Assembly (NCBI GenBank): GCA_015222055.1
Contig: JADFUR010000016.1
Span: 1-37,197 of the forward strand
Length of the DNA stretch: 37,197 bases
Direction of reading: 5' to 3'
From: Bacteroidota bacterium
Lineage (GTDB): Bacteria > Bacteroidota > Bacteroidia > Bacteroidales > B39-G9
A program made the position numbers and the translations under genes. The notes beneath the pieces are model-generated. The model saw only the letters and a list, made by a program, of their open reading frames with translations. It was not told the DNA's origin and did no database searches. Positions 6,833 through 14,768 of this stretch are shown piece after piece. How positions within the stretch are numbered: position 1 is the first letter of the stretch; every line of letters starts with the position of its first letter.

Positions 6833-7822
6833 TTGAATTTATTAAAAAAATATTGCAGATTTTTAAAATTAAAATATTTTAAGAGATTTGATAAAAAAAT
6901 CTTAATTTATTTGATTTTTGTGTGTATAGCTGCCTTTTTTTGGTTTACAAACACTCTAAGCAAAAATTATATTACAACTATTGAGCACCCTGTTAGCTAT
7001 ATAAACTATCCTGAAAATAAAATATTGATTAGTGATCTTCCTTCAAAGCTTGACTTAAAAATAAACGCATATGGATATCGTTTGTTAAAATTTAATTTAA
7101 GTCAACACACCTTCCCATTAATTATTAATTTGAAATCGTTTTCAAAAAAACTTGAAAAGAATAATAAGTCATATTTTTACCTTGTAACAAAAAATCATAA
7201 AAAAGAACTTAACAAGCAGATAAATTCCGAAATTAAAATTCTTGAAATTTTGCCCGACACAATATATTTTCGATTCGCAAACTACATTTCTAAAAAGGTA
7301 GCAGTTAAACCTAATGTGAATATAAATTGCGAAAAACAATGCCAATTAACCGGTGAAATTTCTTGCATACCCGATAGTATTGTAATAAAAGGCTTAAACA
7401 CTATGCTCGATACAATTCGTTCAATCTCAACTGTGTATAAACAATTTTCTGATATTAATAAGCCCATAAAAAGAGACATATCATTAAAGAAAATCAATAA
7501 AGTTAAATTTTCAAAAGATAAAGTTGAACTAAATATTCCGGTTGAAAAATTTACCGAAGCAAATAAGCAAATTCCCATAACAATTTTAAATTTACCAGAT
7601 AGTCTTTCGTTAAGACTTTTCCCTAAAAATATTACTGCTTATTTCCTTGTGTCATTAAGCGATTATAACAATATATCTACAACTGATTTTGAAGCTTTAG
7701 TTAACTACGATTCAATAAACACAGATAATCAAAAAATTAAAATTGATATTTCTAAATCACCTCAAAATATTAAATCGCTTCGTTTTAGTCCCACTAAAGT
7801 TGAATATATAATCGAAAAATAA
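6833..7822 (+). CDS. YbbR-like (CdaR-type) membrane-anchored protein
   Basis: About 329 residues. One N-terminal transmembrane helix (KKILIYLIFVCIAAFFWFTN) is followed by YbbR-like extracytoplasmic repeats: TTIEHPVSYINYP near the membrane, LPSKLDLKINAYGYRLL, then later strands with AVKPNVNI and SIVIKGLNTMLDTI-like segments. The family includes CdaR, a regulator of diadenylate cyclase in Firmicutes; in Bacteroidetes its role is unproved. No ATG lies near the start. I chose TTG at 6833 because the TTG at 6815 lies inside a good -7 promoter element. The stop codon overlaps the coaE start by one base, so the two are translationally linked. Confidence 0.82.
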   Translation: MNLLKKYCRFLKLKYFKRFDKKILIYLIFVCIAAFFWFTNTLSKNYITTIEHPVSYINYPENKILISDLPSKLDLKINAYGYRLLKFNLSQHTFPLIINLKSFSKKLEKNNKSYFYLVTKNHKKELNKQINSEIKILEILPDTIYFRFANYISKKVAVKPNVNINCEKQCQLTGEISCIPDSIVIKGLNTMLDTIRSISTVYKQFSDINKPIKRDISLKKINKVKFSKDKVELNIPVEKFTEANKQIPITILNLPDSLSLRLFPKNITAYFLVSLSDYNNISTTDFEALVNYDSINTDNQKIKIDISKSPQNIKSLRFSPTKVEYIIEK

Positions 7823-8418
7823 TGTTGAAAATAGGAATTACTGGAGGTATAGGATCTGGAAAGACAATTGTGTGCGATATTTTTAGGCAGCTAAATATAC
7901 CTGTTTATAATGCAGATAATGAGGCTGGGAAAATATTAATCAACAACAATAGTGTGAGACTATCATTAATCGAAAATTTTGGTAAAAATATTTATCTAAA
8001 CTCATCAGAAATAAATAAAAAGATTCTTGCCAATATAATTTTTAACGACAAAAAAGCACTAAACAAAATAAATGCAATTGTTCACCCTGCTGTATGGCAA
8101 AATTTTTTAAGCTTCGTGCAAAATAAATCATGTTACAACTATGTTATTCTTGAAGCTGCAATATTAATTGAAAGTGGGTTTCATAAAAATATGGATTATG
8201 TGATTAATGTTTCGGCTCCCAAAGACCTTAGAATAAGTAGAGTTAAGATGAGAGACAATATTACAAAAGAAGCTGTTTTAAATCGTATTAATAACCAACT
8301 ATCTGAACAAGAAAGAATAGATTTTTCAGATTTTATTATAACCAATGATGATAAACAATTAGTTTTGCCACAAGTTTTAGATTTACATAAAAAATTGATA
8401 ATTAATTCAAGCTGTTGA
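7822..8418 (+). CDS. coaE: Dephospho-CoA kinase CoaE
   Basis: A 198-residue P-loop kinase that phosphorylates dephospho-CoA at the 3' hydroxyl, the last step of coenzyme A synthesis. The Walker A stretch GITGGIGSGKT starts at residue 5. YNADNEAGKI carries the conserved Asp, and INAIVHPAVW and ILEAAILIESG follow the family pattern. The lid region has RVKMRDNITKEAVLNRINNQ, and IITND closes the core. The length is typical. It overlaps the YbbR-like gene by one base. The coaBC gene about 10 kb away catalyses earlier steps of the same pathway. Confidence 0.95.
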   Translation: MLKIGITGGIGSGKTIVCDIFRQLNIPVYNADNEAGKILINNNSVRLSLIENFGKNIYLNSSEINKKILANIIFNDKKALNKINAIVHPAVWQNFLSFVQNKSCYNYVILEAAILIESGFHKNMDYVINVSAPKDLRISRVKMRDNITKEAVLNRINNQLSEQERIDFSDFIITNDDKQLVLPQVLDLHKKLIINSSC

Positions 8419-8420
8419 TT

Positions 8421-8460
8421 GTCATAAATAGTCGTTAAAAGTCATTGATGGTCATTATTA
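8421..8460. repeat. Four 10-bp tandem repeats beginning GTC(A/G)T
   Basis: Four consecutive 10-base units start at 8421, 8431, 8441 and 8451. Their first five bases are GTCAT, GTCGT, GTCAT and GTCAT, and the second halves are AT-rich and variable. Two inverted copies (AAATGAC) follow near 8488-8504. The array lies between coaE and the TerB-DnaJ gene. One repeat per helical turn could mean a protein-binding array or simple slippage. Confidence 0.6.
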
Positions 8461-8587
8461 TCAAACAACTAAATGAAAGTAAAGTTAAATGACGTGAAAC
8501 AAATGACCTTGAAATTCCAATAGAAGGCATAGACGTTAAATGAAGATAAAAATATTAAAAAAAAAACAATAAAAATAAATAATTACA

Positions 8588-9310
8588 ATGGCTAAATTTG
8601 GAAAATGGATAGGTGGAGGATTAGGTTGGGCTTTTTTAGGACCAATTGGAGCAATAATAGGTTTCGCAGTTGGTTCAGCTATTGACGGTTCAAGTGCAAC
8701 AGTATATAAACAGCAAGTGAGAACAACTACAAAAGGAGATTTCGCAGCATCGTTGTTAGTACTTATTGCAGCAGTGATGAAAGCCGATGGAAAGATTTTA
8801 AAATCGGAGCTCGACTATGTAAAAGAATATTTTATTAAGGCATTTGGTCATGATTCCGCTGTAGAAGCCATTCGTATGCTTCGTGATATCCTTAAACAAA
8901 ACATTCCTGTTGAACAAGTTTGCATTCAAATAAAACAAAATTTAGATTATTCATCGCGTTTGCAAATGCTTCATTTGCTGTTTGGTATTGCCAAAGCAGA
9001 TGGTGAAATTCATAAAAATGAGTTGATAATAATTCAAAAAATTTCTTATTATATAGGAGTTAATCAAAAAGATTTTGACTCAATAAAATCAATGTTTTAT
9101 GATAATGTTGATTCTTCTTACAAAATTCTTGGTGTTGAGAGGTCTGCTTCAAACGATGAAATAAAAAAAATGTATCGTAAGATGGCCGTACAGTATCATC
9201 CGGATAAAGTGAGCTATCTTGGTGAAGACGTTCAAAAGGATGCTAAAGAAAAATTTCAAAAAATAAATGATGCTTATAATAAAATAAAAAAAGAAAGAAG
9301 TATGGTATAG
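8588..9310 (+). CDS. TerB-DnaJ domain membrane-associated co-chaperone (DjlA-like)
   Basis: A 240-residue protein with three parts. A Gly-rich hydrophobic N-terminus ([25 protein letters not shown]) probably associates with the membrane. A TerB-like helical domain spans about 50-165, with [15 protein letters not shown] and [12 protein letters not shown] repeating the family's acidic KADG turns. A C-terminal J domain (about 175-238) has [20 protein letters not shown], the YHPDK motif needed to stimulate DnaK ATPase, and a final helix [13 protein letters not shown]. This domain order is that of DjlA, although the domains are compact. No dnaK lies in the window. The ATG at 8588 is well placed. 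Confidence 0.88.
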   Translation: MAKFGKWIGGGLGWAFLGPIGAIIGFAVGSAIDGSSATVYKQQVRTTTKGDFAASLLVLIAAVMKADGKILKSELDYVKEYFIKAFGHDSAVEAIRMLRDILKQNIPVEQVCIQIKQNLDYSSRLQMLHLLFGIAKADGEIHKNELIIIQKISYYIGVNQKDFDSIKSMFYDNVDSSYKILGVERSASNDEIKKMYRKMAVQYHPDKVSYLGEDVQKDAKEKFQKINDAYNKIKKERSMV

Positions 9311-9381
9311 TAATCACCACGTGACTTTCAGATTAAAATAATTATATATTAAAAAAAGTTTAATTTTTCGCAACATAATTT

Positions 9382-9389
9382 TAAATTTG
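9382..9389 (+). promoter_or_regulatory. -7 element for the DUF5606 gene
   Basis: TAAATTTG is an exact TAnnTTTG match 18 bases before the ATG at 9408. I do not see a good TTTG at the -33 distance. Confidence 0.4.
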
Positions 9390-9407
9390 TACTAAAATAA
9401 ATTACAT

Positions 9408-9863
9408 ATGTATTTAAAAGATATTTTATCGATTACAGGACAAGCAGGTTTGTATAAACTGGTTTCTCAAACAAAAACCGGATTAATTGTTGAGAATGTT
9501 GAGACAAAAAACAGAATTCCTGCCTTTTCAACATCTAAAGTAAGTGCTTTAGAAGATATTGCAATCTATACTTACGACGAAGATATGCCTTTGGCAGATG
9601 TATTAAGAAAGATGTATGAGAAACTTGAAGGGAAGTCTGCAATAAGTCATAAATCATCAGCAGATGATTTAAAAGATTTTTTTTCTACAATGATGCCAAA
9701 CTACGATAAGGAAAGAGTTTATGTATCTGACATAAAAAAAGTTGTTAACTGGTATAATCTTTTGTCTCGTTTAGATTTGATTAAACTTGACGAAGAAAAA
9801 ACTGAAGAAAAAGATAATGTTACAGATGCGGAAATTGTTGAAGACGAAAACTCTGACAAGTAA
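9408..9863 (+). CDS. DUF5606 family protein
   Basis: A 151-residue soluble protein of the Bacteroidetes family DUF5606, whose function is unknown. The N-terminus is diagnostic: MYLKDILSITGQAGLYKL, then TKTGLIVENVE, and SALEDIAIYTYDEDMPLADVL. The middle (DLKDFFSTMMPNYDKERVYVSDIKKVVNWYNLL) is also typical, and the tail is acidic. It has its own promoter element and a terminator, so it looks like a single-gene unit. I can say nothing firmer about its job. Confidence 0.85.
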   Translation: MYLKDILSITGQAGLYKLVSQTKTGLIVENVETKNRIPAFSTSKVSALEDIAIYTYDEDMPLADVLRKMYEKLEGKSAISHKSSADDLKDFFSTMMPNYDKERVYVSDIKKVVNWYNLLSRLDLIKLDEEKTEEKDNVTDAEIVEDENSDK

Positions 9864-9887
9864 ACAATTAAGATATTGATAATTAAA

Positions 9888-9919
9888 AGTATAGCGATTT
9901 TTTCGTTATGCTTTTTTTT
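9888..9919 (+). terminator. Terminator after the DUF5606 gene
   Basis: AGTATAGCGA (9888-9897) pairs with TCGTTATGCT (9903-9912) using two G-T wobbles. A run of eight T follows. This is a standard intrinsic terminator. Confidence 0.85.
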
Positions 9920-9961
9920 GTATATAATATTGCTATTTACTAAAAATAAAAATATAAACAC

Positions 9962-11662
9962 ATGCAAAACAGAAATTTTGTTTCAAAAGATTTAAAAATA
10001 AAATCGTGGGAATCAATTGAGTCATACTTTAATGATTTGGACAAACGAGACATTAATTCAATTAATGATTTAGAAAAATGGATGCACGATAGAAGTGAGT
10101 TAGATTCTGTGCTTGAAGAAGATCTAGCTTGGCGATATATAAAAATGAATTGTGATACAACAGACAAATCATTAACCGATGATTTTAATTTTTTTGTTAC
10201 AGAAATTGAACCAAATATATCAAAATATTCAAATATTCTTGATAAAAAATTTATTGAATCAAAATTAATCAATGAGCTTGATGAAAAAAAGTATTTTATT
10301 CCGATACGTACAATAAAAAGAAAACTCGAACTCTTTCGCGAAAAAAATATTCCAATTTTTGCCATGTTGCAAAAAGAAGAGCAAGAATACGGTGCTATTG
10401 CAGCAAACATGACAATAAAATTTGATGGTAAAGAAATTACCTTACAGAAAGCTGCTAATTATTTAAAAAATTCGGACAGAGACTTTCGCGAAAAAGTTTA
10501 TTTTCTTATCAATAATAGAAGATTAACAGAAGTAGATAATTTTAATAATATATTAACTAAACTAATTGCCAAAAGAGATAAAATAGCCCGAAATGCTGAT
10601 TTCAAGAACTATCGCGACTATAAATTCGTTGAATTAAATCGTTTCGATTATACAATTGATGACTGTATTGAATTTCATAAGTCAATAAAATCAAATGTTT
10701 GTCCCATAGTTAATAAGATAAATAAAAATAGAAAAGAAAGCCTTCAATTAGATGTTTTAAAACCATGGGATTTAGATGTTGACATAAATTCAAAACCAGC
10801 TTTAAAACCATTTAAAAATACAGAAGAACTTATTGAGAAATCAATTAAATGTTTTACTAAAGTGCGACCAAAATATGGTGAATATCTTTCAAAGATGAAT
10901 GAATTAGGCTTTCTGGATCTTGATGCAAGAAAAGGTAAAGCACCAGGGGGATTTAACTATCCTTTATATGAAAGCAATATTCCTTTTATTTTTACTAATG
11001 CAACAGGAAATTTACGCGATGTAGAAACCATTTGTCATGAAGGAGGACATGCAATACATTCAATTGTGTCGAGCACTTTAGAGTTGGTTGATTTTAAAGA
11101 ATTACCGTCTGAAGTTGCTGAATTAGCTTCAATGTCGATGGAATTGATAAGCATGGAACACTGGGATGTTTTTTTTGAGAATAAAGAAGAACTCATCAGA
11201 GCTAAACAAAATCAGTTAGAAGGAATTATAAGCATTTTGCCTTGGGTTGCTATTGTTGATAAGTTTCAGCATTGGCTTTATTTAAATCCAAATCATTCTG
11301 TTGAAGAACGTAAGCAAAACTGGATAGAAATTGCCAAAGAATTTGGCAGTAATGTTGTTGATTATACAGGCTGTGAAGATTTTTATGCTAATACTTGGCA
11401 AAAACAATTGCATATTTTCGAAGTTCCTTTTTATTATATTGAGTATGCTATGGCTCAATTGGGTGCTATTGCAGTGTGGCGTAATTATAAGCAAAATCCT
11501 GAAAAAACGCTTGATAACTACGAAAAAGCCCTTAAGCTGGGTTATAGTGTTACTATACCGGAAATTTATGAAACAGCCGGTATTAAATTCGATTTCTCAA
11601 ATGAATACGTCAACGAATTAATGAATTTTGTAAATGAAGAATTAGCAGAGCTTTATAAATAA
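9962..11662 (+). CDS. M3 family oligoendopeptidase
   Basis: A 566-residue zinc metallopeptidase of family M3 (PepF/thimet-like), which cuts short peptides in the cytoplasm. The zinc site HEGGH is at residues 359-363, followed by AIHSI and then the third-ligand region VAELASMSMEL, where the Glu in SEVAELAS is the likely ligand. Other family features are GKAPGGFNYPLYE before the zinc site, and FYYIEYAMAQLGAIAVW with YKQNPEKTLDNYEKAL near the C-terminus. No signal peptide is present. Length suits the M3 subgroup of about 560-600 residues common in Bacteroidetes. Confidence 0.93.
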   Translation: MQNRNFVSKDLKIKSWESIESYFNDLDKRDINSINDLEKWMHDRSELDSVLEEDLAWRYIKMNCDTTDKSLTDDFNFFVTEIEPNISKYSNILDKKFIESKLINELDEKKYFIPIRTIKRKLELFREKNIPIFAMLQKEEQEYGAIAANMTIKFDGKEITLQKAANYLKNSDRDFREKVYFLINNRRLTEVDNFNNILTKLIAKRDKIARNADFKNYRDYKFVELNRFDYTIDDCIEFHKSIKSNVCPIVNKINKNRKESLQLDVLKPWDLDVDINSKPALKPFKNTEELIEKSIKCFTKVRPKYGEYLSKMNELGFLDLDARKGKAPGGFNYPLYESNIPFIFTNATGNLRDVETICHEGGHAIHSIVSSTLELVDFKELPSEVAELASMSMELISMEHWDVFFENKEELIRAKQNQLEGIISILPWVAIVDKFQHWLYLNPNHSVEERKQNWIEIAKEFGSNVVDYTGCEDFYANTWQKQLHIFEVPFYYIEYAMAQLGAIAVWRNYKQNPEKTLDNYEKALKLGYSVTIPEIYETAGIKFDFSNEYVNELMNFVNEELAELYK

Positions 11663-11664
11663 TT

Positions 11665-11695
11665 TCAGTCATTCCGAACTCGTTTCGGAATCTGA
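11665..11695. repeat. Short dispersed palindrome (TTCCGAA/TTCGGAA)
   Basis: TTCCGAA (11672-11678) pairs with TTCGGAA (11684-11690) around CTCGT, flanked by TCAG and CTGA. It lies just after the peptidase stop. It looks like the GTCATTCCGAAC...TTCGGAATCT repeat often seen between genes in this phylum. Confidence 0.5.
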
Positions 11696-11710
11696 TTTTA
11701 TAATGTAAAA

Positions 11711-11741
11711 AGACCTTAAGGTTTTTTAAACCTTAAGGTCT
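11711..11741. terminator. Bidirectional terminator
   Basis: Perfect 14-base arms (11711-11724 and 11728-11741) pair around a three-base TTT loop, with AGACCTTAAGG at the outer end. It separates the convergent M3 peptidase and mazG genes and could stop transcription from both sides. Confidence 0.85.
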
Positions 11742-11748
11742 AAATTAT

Positions 11749-12525
11749 TCAATCATATTTTTTTGCTTCTTCCCAAATAACATTCATCTCATCTAAAGTC
11801 ATTTCTTTCAGGTCAATACCTTTTTTTATTGTTTTATCTTCGAGATAATTAAAACGTTTTGTGAATTTTTTATTAGTACGCTCAAGAGCATTTTCAGGGT
11901 CAATTTCATAAAGTCGTGCTGCATTTATTAATGAAAAAAACACATCTCCAAATTCCGCTTCGATTTTTTGCTTCTCGCTTTTATTTTGAATTTCAACTTT
12001 TAATTCTTTAAATTCTTCTATTACTTTATTCCAAACCTGACTTTTTTCTTCCCAGTCGAAACCAACACCTTTAACTTTTTCTTGAATACGATTAGCTTTT
12101 ACAAGTGCAGGTAGCGATTTTGGTACACCTTCTAATACTGATTTATGTCTACCTTTTTCTTTAAGTTTTAATCGTTCCCAATTTTCGGCTACATTCTGAG
12201 CATCTGCTACTTTTACATCGCCATAAATATGAGGATGACGATAAATTAATTTTTCACACAAAGAATTAATTACATCTGTAATATCAAAATCATTTGTTTC
12301 TGAAGCTATTTTTGCATAAAAAATAATGTGAAGTAATACGTCACCTAATTCCTTTTTTATTTCAGGAATGTTTTTGTCAATAATGGCATCGGCTAATTCA
12401 TAGGTTTCTTCAATTGTGTTTGAACGTAAACTTTCATAAGTCTGCTTTTTGTCCCATGGACATTTCTCCCTGAGCTCATCCATAATATTAAGCAATCGCT
12501 CAAAAGCTTTTAATTTATCTTTCAT
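11749..12525 (-). CDS. mazG: Nucleoside triphosphate pyrophosphohydrolase MazG
   Basis: A 258-residue tandem-domain MazG, which hydrolyses NTPs to NMP and pyrophosphate and clears unusual nucleotides. The first domain has LREKCPWDKKQTYESLRS, then EETYELADAI, KKELGDVLLHIIFYA and YRHPHIYGD. The second domain has VGFDWEEKSQVWNKVIEEFKEL and AEFGDVFFSLINAARLYEIDPENAL. The EExxE and ExxD metal-binding patterns are intact in both. I start at the ATG at 12525 (MKDKLKAF). The frame extends seven codons further to a TTG, which is less likely. It is the last gene of a three-gene minus-strand operon. Confidence 0.94.
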   Translation of the reverse strand: MKDKLKAFERLLNIMDELREKCPWDKKQTYESLRSNTIEETYELADAIIDKNIPEIKKELGDVLLHIIFYAKIASETNDFDITDVINSLCEKLIYRHPHIYGDVKVADAQNVAENWERLKLKEKGRHKSVLEGVPKSLPALVKANRIQEKVKGVGFDWEEKSQVWNKVIEEFKELKVEIQNKSEKQKIEAEFGDVFFSLINAARLYEIDPENALERTNKKFTKRFNYLEDKTIKKGIDLKEMTLDEMNVIWEEAKKYD

Positions 12526-12557
12526 TGAATATAGATTATAAGACAATATAATTTTTT

Positions 12558-12845
12558 TTAAAAAACGTTTTCAACAGTCCATGCCTGTGGTTCTTTAACA
12601 CTCCATTGATTAAGTTTAGTCCATAAAGTTTTGTTTAGCTCCGATTTGCGATATTGGTTTAACTTAAATTCCGATTCCCAAATTGTGTACATAAAATATA
12701 CATCTTTGTCTTCTTTGTCGTTAAGAATTTCCCTGTTCTTACACCCTTTAATTGTAGAAAAATCTTTTTTTATTAATGCAATAAATTGCTTAAAAACGTC
12801 TGTATTTGCAGGAGCAATTCTAAATTTAATTATCCGTGTTATCAT
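12558..12845 (-). CDS. Antibiotic biosynthesis monooxygenase (ABM) domain protein
   Basis: A 95-residue single ABM-domain (ferredoxin-like dimeric barrel) protein. The N-terminus ITRIIKFRIAPANTDVF is a typical first strand, KKDFSTIKGCKNREIL follows, and YFMYTIWESEFKLNQY carries the family's WES motif. The family includes monooxygenases and haem-degrading enzymes, but many members are of unknown role, so no substrate can be assigned. Its start overlaps the end of the SAM-hydrolase-like gene by 20 bases, showing translational coupling. mazG follows 32 bases later. Confidence 0.8.
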   Translation of the reverse strand: MITRIIKFRIAPANTDVFKQFIALIKKDFSTIKGCKNREILNDKEDKDVYFMYTIWESEFKLNQYRKSELNKTLWTKLNQWSVKEPQAWTVENVF

Positions 12846-13614
12846 AAAATTTTATTCTAATTGTTGTATTAATATTTAAATCTAATAATTCGCATATTTT
12901 ACCTTTGTTAATGGCAATTTCTAATAAATTTAATGAATTAAAAATTGCAAGTAATTCGCCTATTGAGGTTTCATCGTATTTTTTGTTAATCTTACTAATT
13001 TTATTGCTATTACTTTTAATAAGAATATCAAATTTTTTCTTTTTACCTACTTTGTAAAATAAATCACTTGAAATATTTGTAATAGCATTTTTAAAAGAAT
13101 CAATATAAATTATACTTCCAGTAATAACGTTCTCGTCAATAGCCGGCATTATTGGAATTTGTTGAGATAATTTAGGTATTTGTTCTCCAAGCTCTAAAAT
13201 ATTTTTCCCTTTTGCCAAATCACAAGCTGCTTTAGAGAAAATAGAAAGCTCTGGGAATGATAATAAATCATTATTGCTTTTTATCTTAACAATAATTTCA
13301 GGCTTTTCATCAAACATTAAACCAAAAATTCCATTCGCAGCACCTATAAAGTAATGGTCATCTGCTTTTATTGCCACACAAGGGTACTTCGCACTATTCT
13401 CACTATTAACACCTATAATATGAATTGTTCCTTTTGGATAATGATTATATGAATTTCGAAGAATAAAAGCAGCTTGGGCAATATTATATGTTTGTATCTG
13501 ATGTGTGATGTCAATAATTGTAGCGTCGGGGCACTCACTAATAATAGAGCCTTTTACAGCTCCAACATAAAAATCATTAGCCTTCCAATCGGTTGTTAGT
13601 GTGATTATTGACAT
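12826..13614 (-). CDS. SAM hydrolase / SAM hydroxide adenosyltransferase family protein (DUF62)
   Basis: A 262-residue DUF62 protein. Family members, homologous to fluorinase and chlorinase, use water or hydroxide to split S-adenosylmethionine into adenosine and methionine. The N-terminal half carries LTTDWKANDFYVGAVKG, IIDITHQIQTYNIAQAAFIL and IIGVNSENSAKYPC; then FIGAANGIFGLMF, and in the C-terminal barrel GSIIYIDSFKNAITNIS, which is well conserved. The Asp in the first motif and Asn in DSFKNAITNI match residues that bind SAM in homologues. It is the first gene of a minus-strand operon with an ABM protein and mazG. Its physiological purpose is unclear. Confidence 0.9.
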   Translation of the reverse strand: MSIITLTTDWKANDFYVGAVKGSIISECPDATIIDITHQIQTYNIAQAAFILRNSYNHYPKGTIHIIGVNSENSAKYPCVAIKADDHYFIGAANGIFGLMFDEKPEIIVKIKSNNDLLSFPELSIFSKAACDLAKGKNILELGEQIPKLSQQIPIMPAIDENVITGSIIYIDSFKNAITNISSDLFYKVGKKKKFDILIKSNSNKISKINKKYDETSIGELLAIFNSLNLLEIAINKGKICELLDLNINTTIRIKFYDNTDN

Positions 13615-13697
13615 TTAAGAATTTTTTTATAAAGATATACTAATTATTTTTTTAAATTTAATGATAATTGATTAAATTCATTTTTTATTTAAAAAGA

Positions 13698-13705
13698 CAA
13701 AATTA
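13698..13705 (-). promoter_or_regulatory. -7 element for the SAM hydrolase-ABM-mazG operon
   Basis: CAAAATTA on the plus strand is TAATTTTG on the minus strand, an exact TAnnTTTG match, 84 bases before the start codon. It lies in the short divergent gap shared with phoH. I see no clear -33 partner. Confidence 0.35.
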
Positions 13706-13726
13706 ACAAATATTGAGTAAAAAAGT

Positions 13727-14674
13727 ATGGTAGAAAAAATAATATATTTTGAAACAATTGACCCAATAGATTTCTTTGGTGTAAACAATTCAAACATTGA
13801 TTTATTAAAAACGAAATTCCCTAAAATTAAAATTATTGCACGAGGCAACGAATTAAAGCTGATTGGTGAAGAAGATGAGATACTAAAATTTGAAGAAAAA
13901 TTTGCTTCTTTGGTTAAGCATTTTGAGAAATACAATGACTTATCTAATTCTGATATAGAGAAGATAACAAACGGAAATGTTGAGAAAGAATCTGCATCAA
14001 TAAATAATCATGATGTTATAGTATTTGGTAATAATGGCAAAGCAATAAAAGCTATTACTGCTAATCAAAAAGTTATGCTTGAAAAATATGACCATAATGA
14101 TATGATTTTTGCTATTGGGCCTGCTGGTTCGGGTAAGACATATACAGCTATTGCAATGGCAGTAAGGGCATTAAAAAATAAAGAAGTAAAACGAATAATA
14201 TTGAGTCGACCAGCAGTTGAGGCAGGTGAGCGTCTTGGATTTTTACCGGGTGATATTAAAGACAAAATTGACCCTTATCTGCAACCCCTATACGATGCTT
14301 TGTTTGATATGCTGCCATCACGAAAATTAGAGAGTCTTATGAAAGATGGTGTTATACAAATTGCTCCTTTAGCTTTTATGAGAGGACGAACTCTTGATAA
14401 TGCTTTTGTTATATTAGACGAAGCACAAAACACAACATTAAATCAGTTAAAGATGTTTCTTACTCGTATGGGTAAATCCTCAAAATTCATTGTTACGGGA
14501 GATATTACTCAAATTGATTTACCACGCAAACGAGATTCTGGATTAATTCAGGCAATTAATATTTTAAAAGATATTAAAGGTATCGCAATAGTTTATCTTG
14601 ATACAGCAGATATTCTTCGCCATAAACTTGTAAAATTAATTGTTGAAGCTTATGAAAAATCAAATATTAAGTAA
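13727..14674 (+). CDS. phoH: PhoH family ATPase
   Basis: A 315-residue PhoH-like protein, a P-loop ATPase related to the helicase core and often linked to RNA metabolism or phosphate stress. An N-terminal region of about 100 residues with the pattern LIGEEDEILKFEEKF may be the KH-like part of the family. The ATPase domain follows: AITANQKVMLEKYDHNDMIF, Walker A GPAGSGKT, ILSRPAVEAGERLGFLPGD, YLQPLYDALFDML, the Walker B region FVILDEAQNTT, and IVTGDITQIDLPR. All motifs are intact. It is divergent from the SAM-hydrolase operon and convergent with recN. Confidence 0.93.
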   Translation: MVEKIIYFETIDPIDFFGVNNSNIDLLKTKFPKIKIIARGNELKLIGEEDEILKFEEKFASLVKHFEKYNDLSNSDIEKITNGNVEKESASINNHDVIVFGNNGKAIKAITANQKVMLEKYDHNDMIFAIGPAGSGKTYTAIAMAVRALKNKEVKRIILSRPAVEAGERLGFLPGDIKDKIDPYLQPLYDALFDMLPSRKLESLMKDGVIQIAPLAFMRGRTLDNAFVILDEAQNTTLNQLKMFLTRMGKSSKFIVTGDITQIDLPRKRDSGLIQAINILKDIKGIAIVYLDTADILRHKLVKLIVEAYEKSNIK

Positions 14675-14711
14675 CGGATTAACATTTTTATAAAAAAAGC
14701 AGAAGATTTTA

Positions 14712-14734
14712 AATCCTAATTGCGTAATTGGATT
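14712..14734. terminator. Possible hairpin between phoH and recN
   Basis: AATCC-T-AATT (14712-14721) pairs with AATTGGATT (14726-14734) around GCGT, leaving one bulged T. No strong T run follows, so its action as a terminator is uncertain. Confidence 0.35.
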
Positions 14735-14768
14735 GATGGAAATAAATAAGCCATTGATAAAAAATAAC

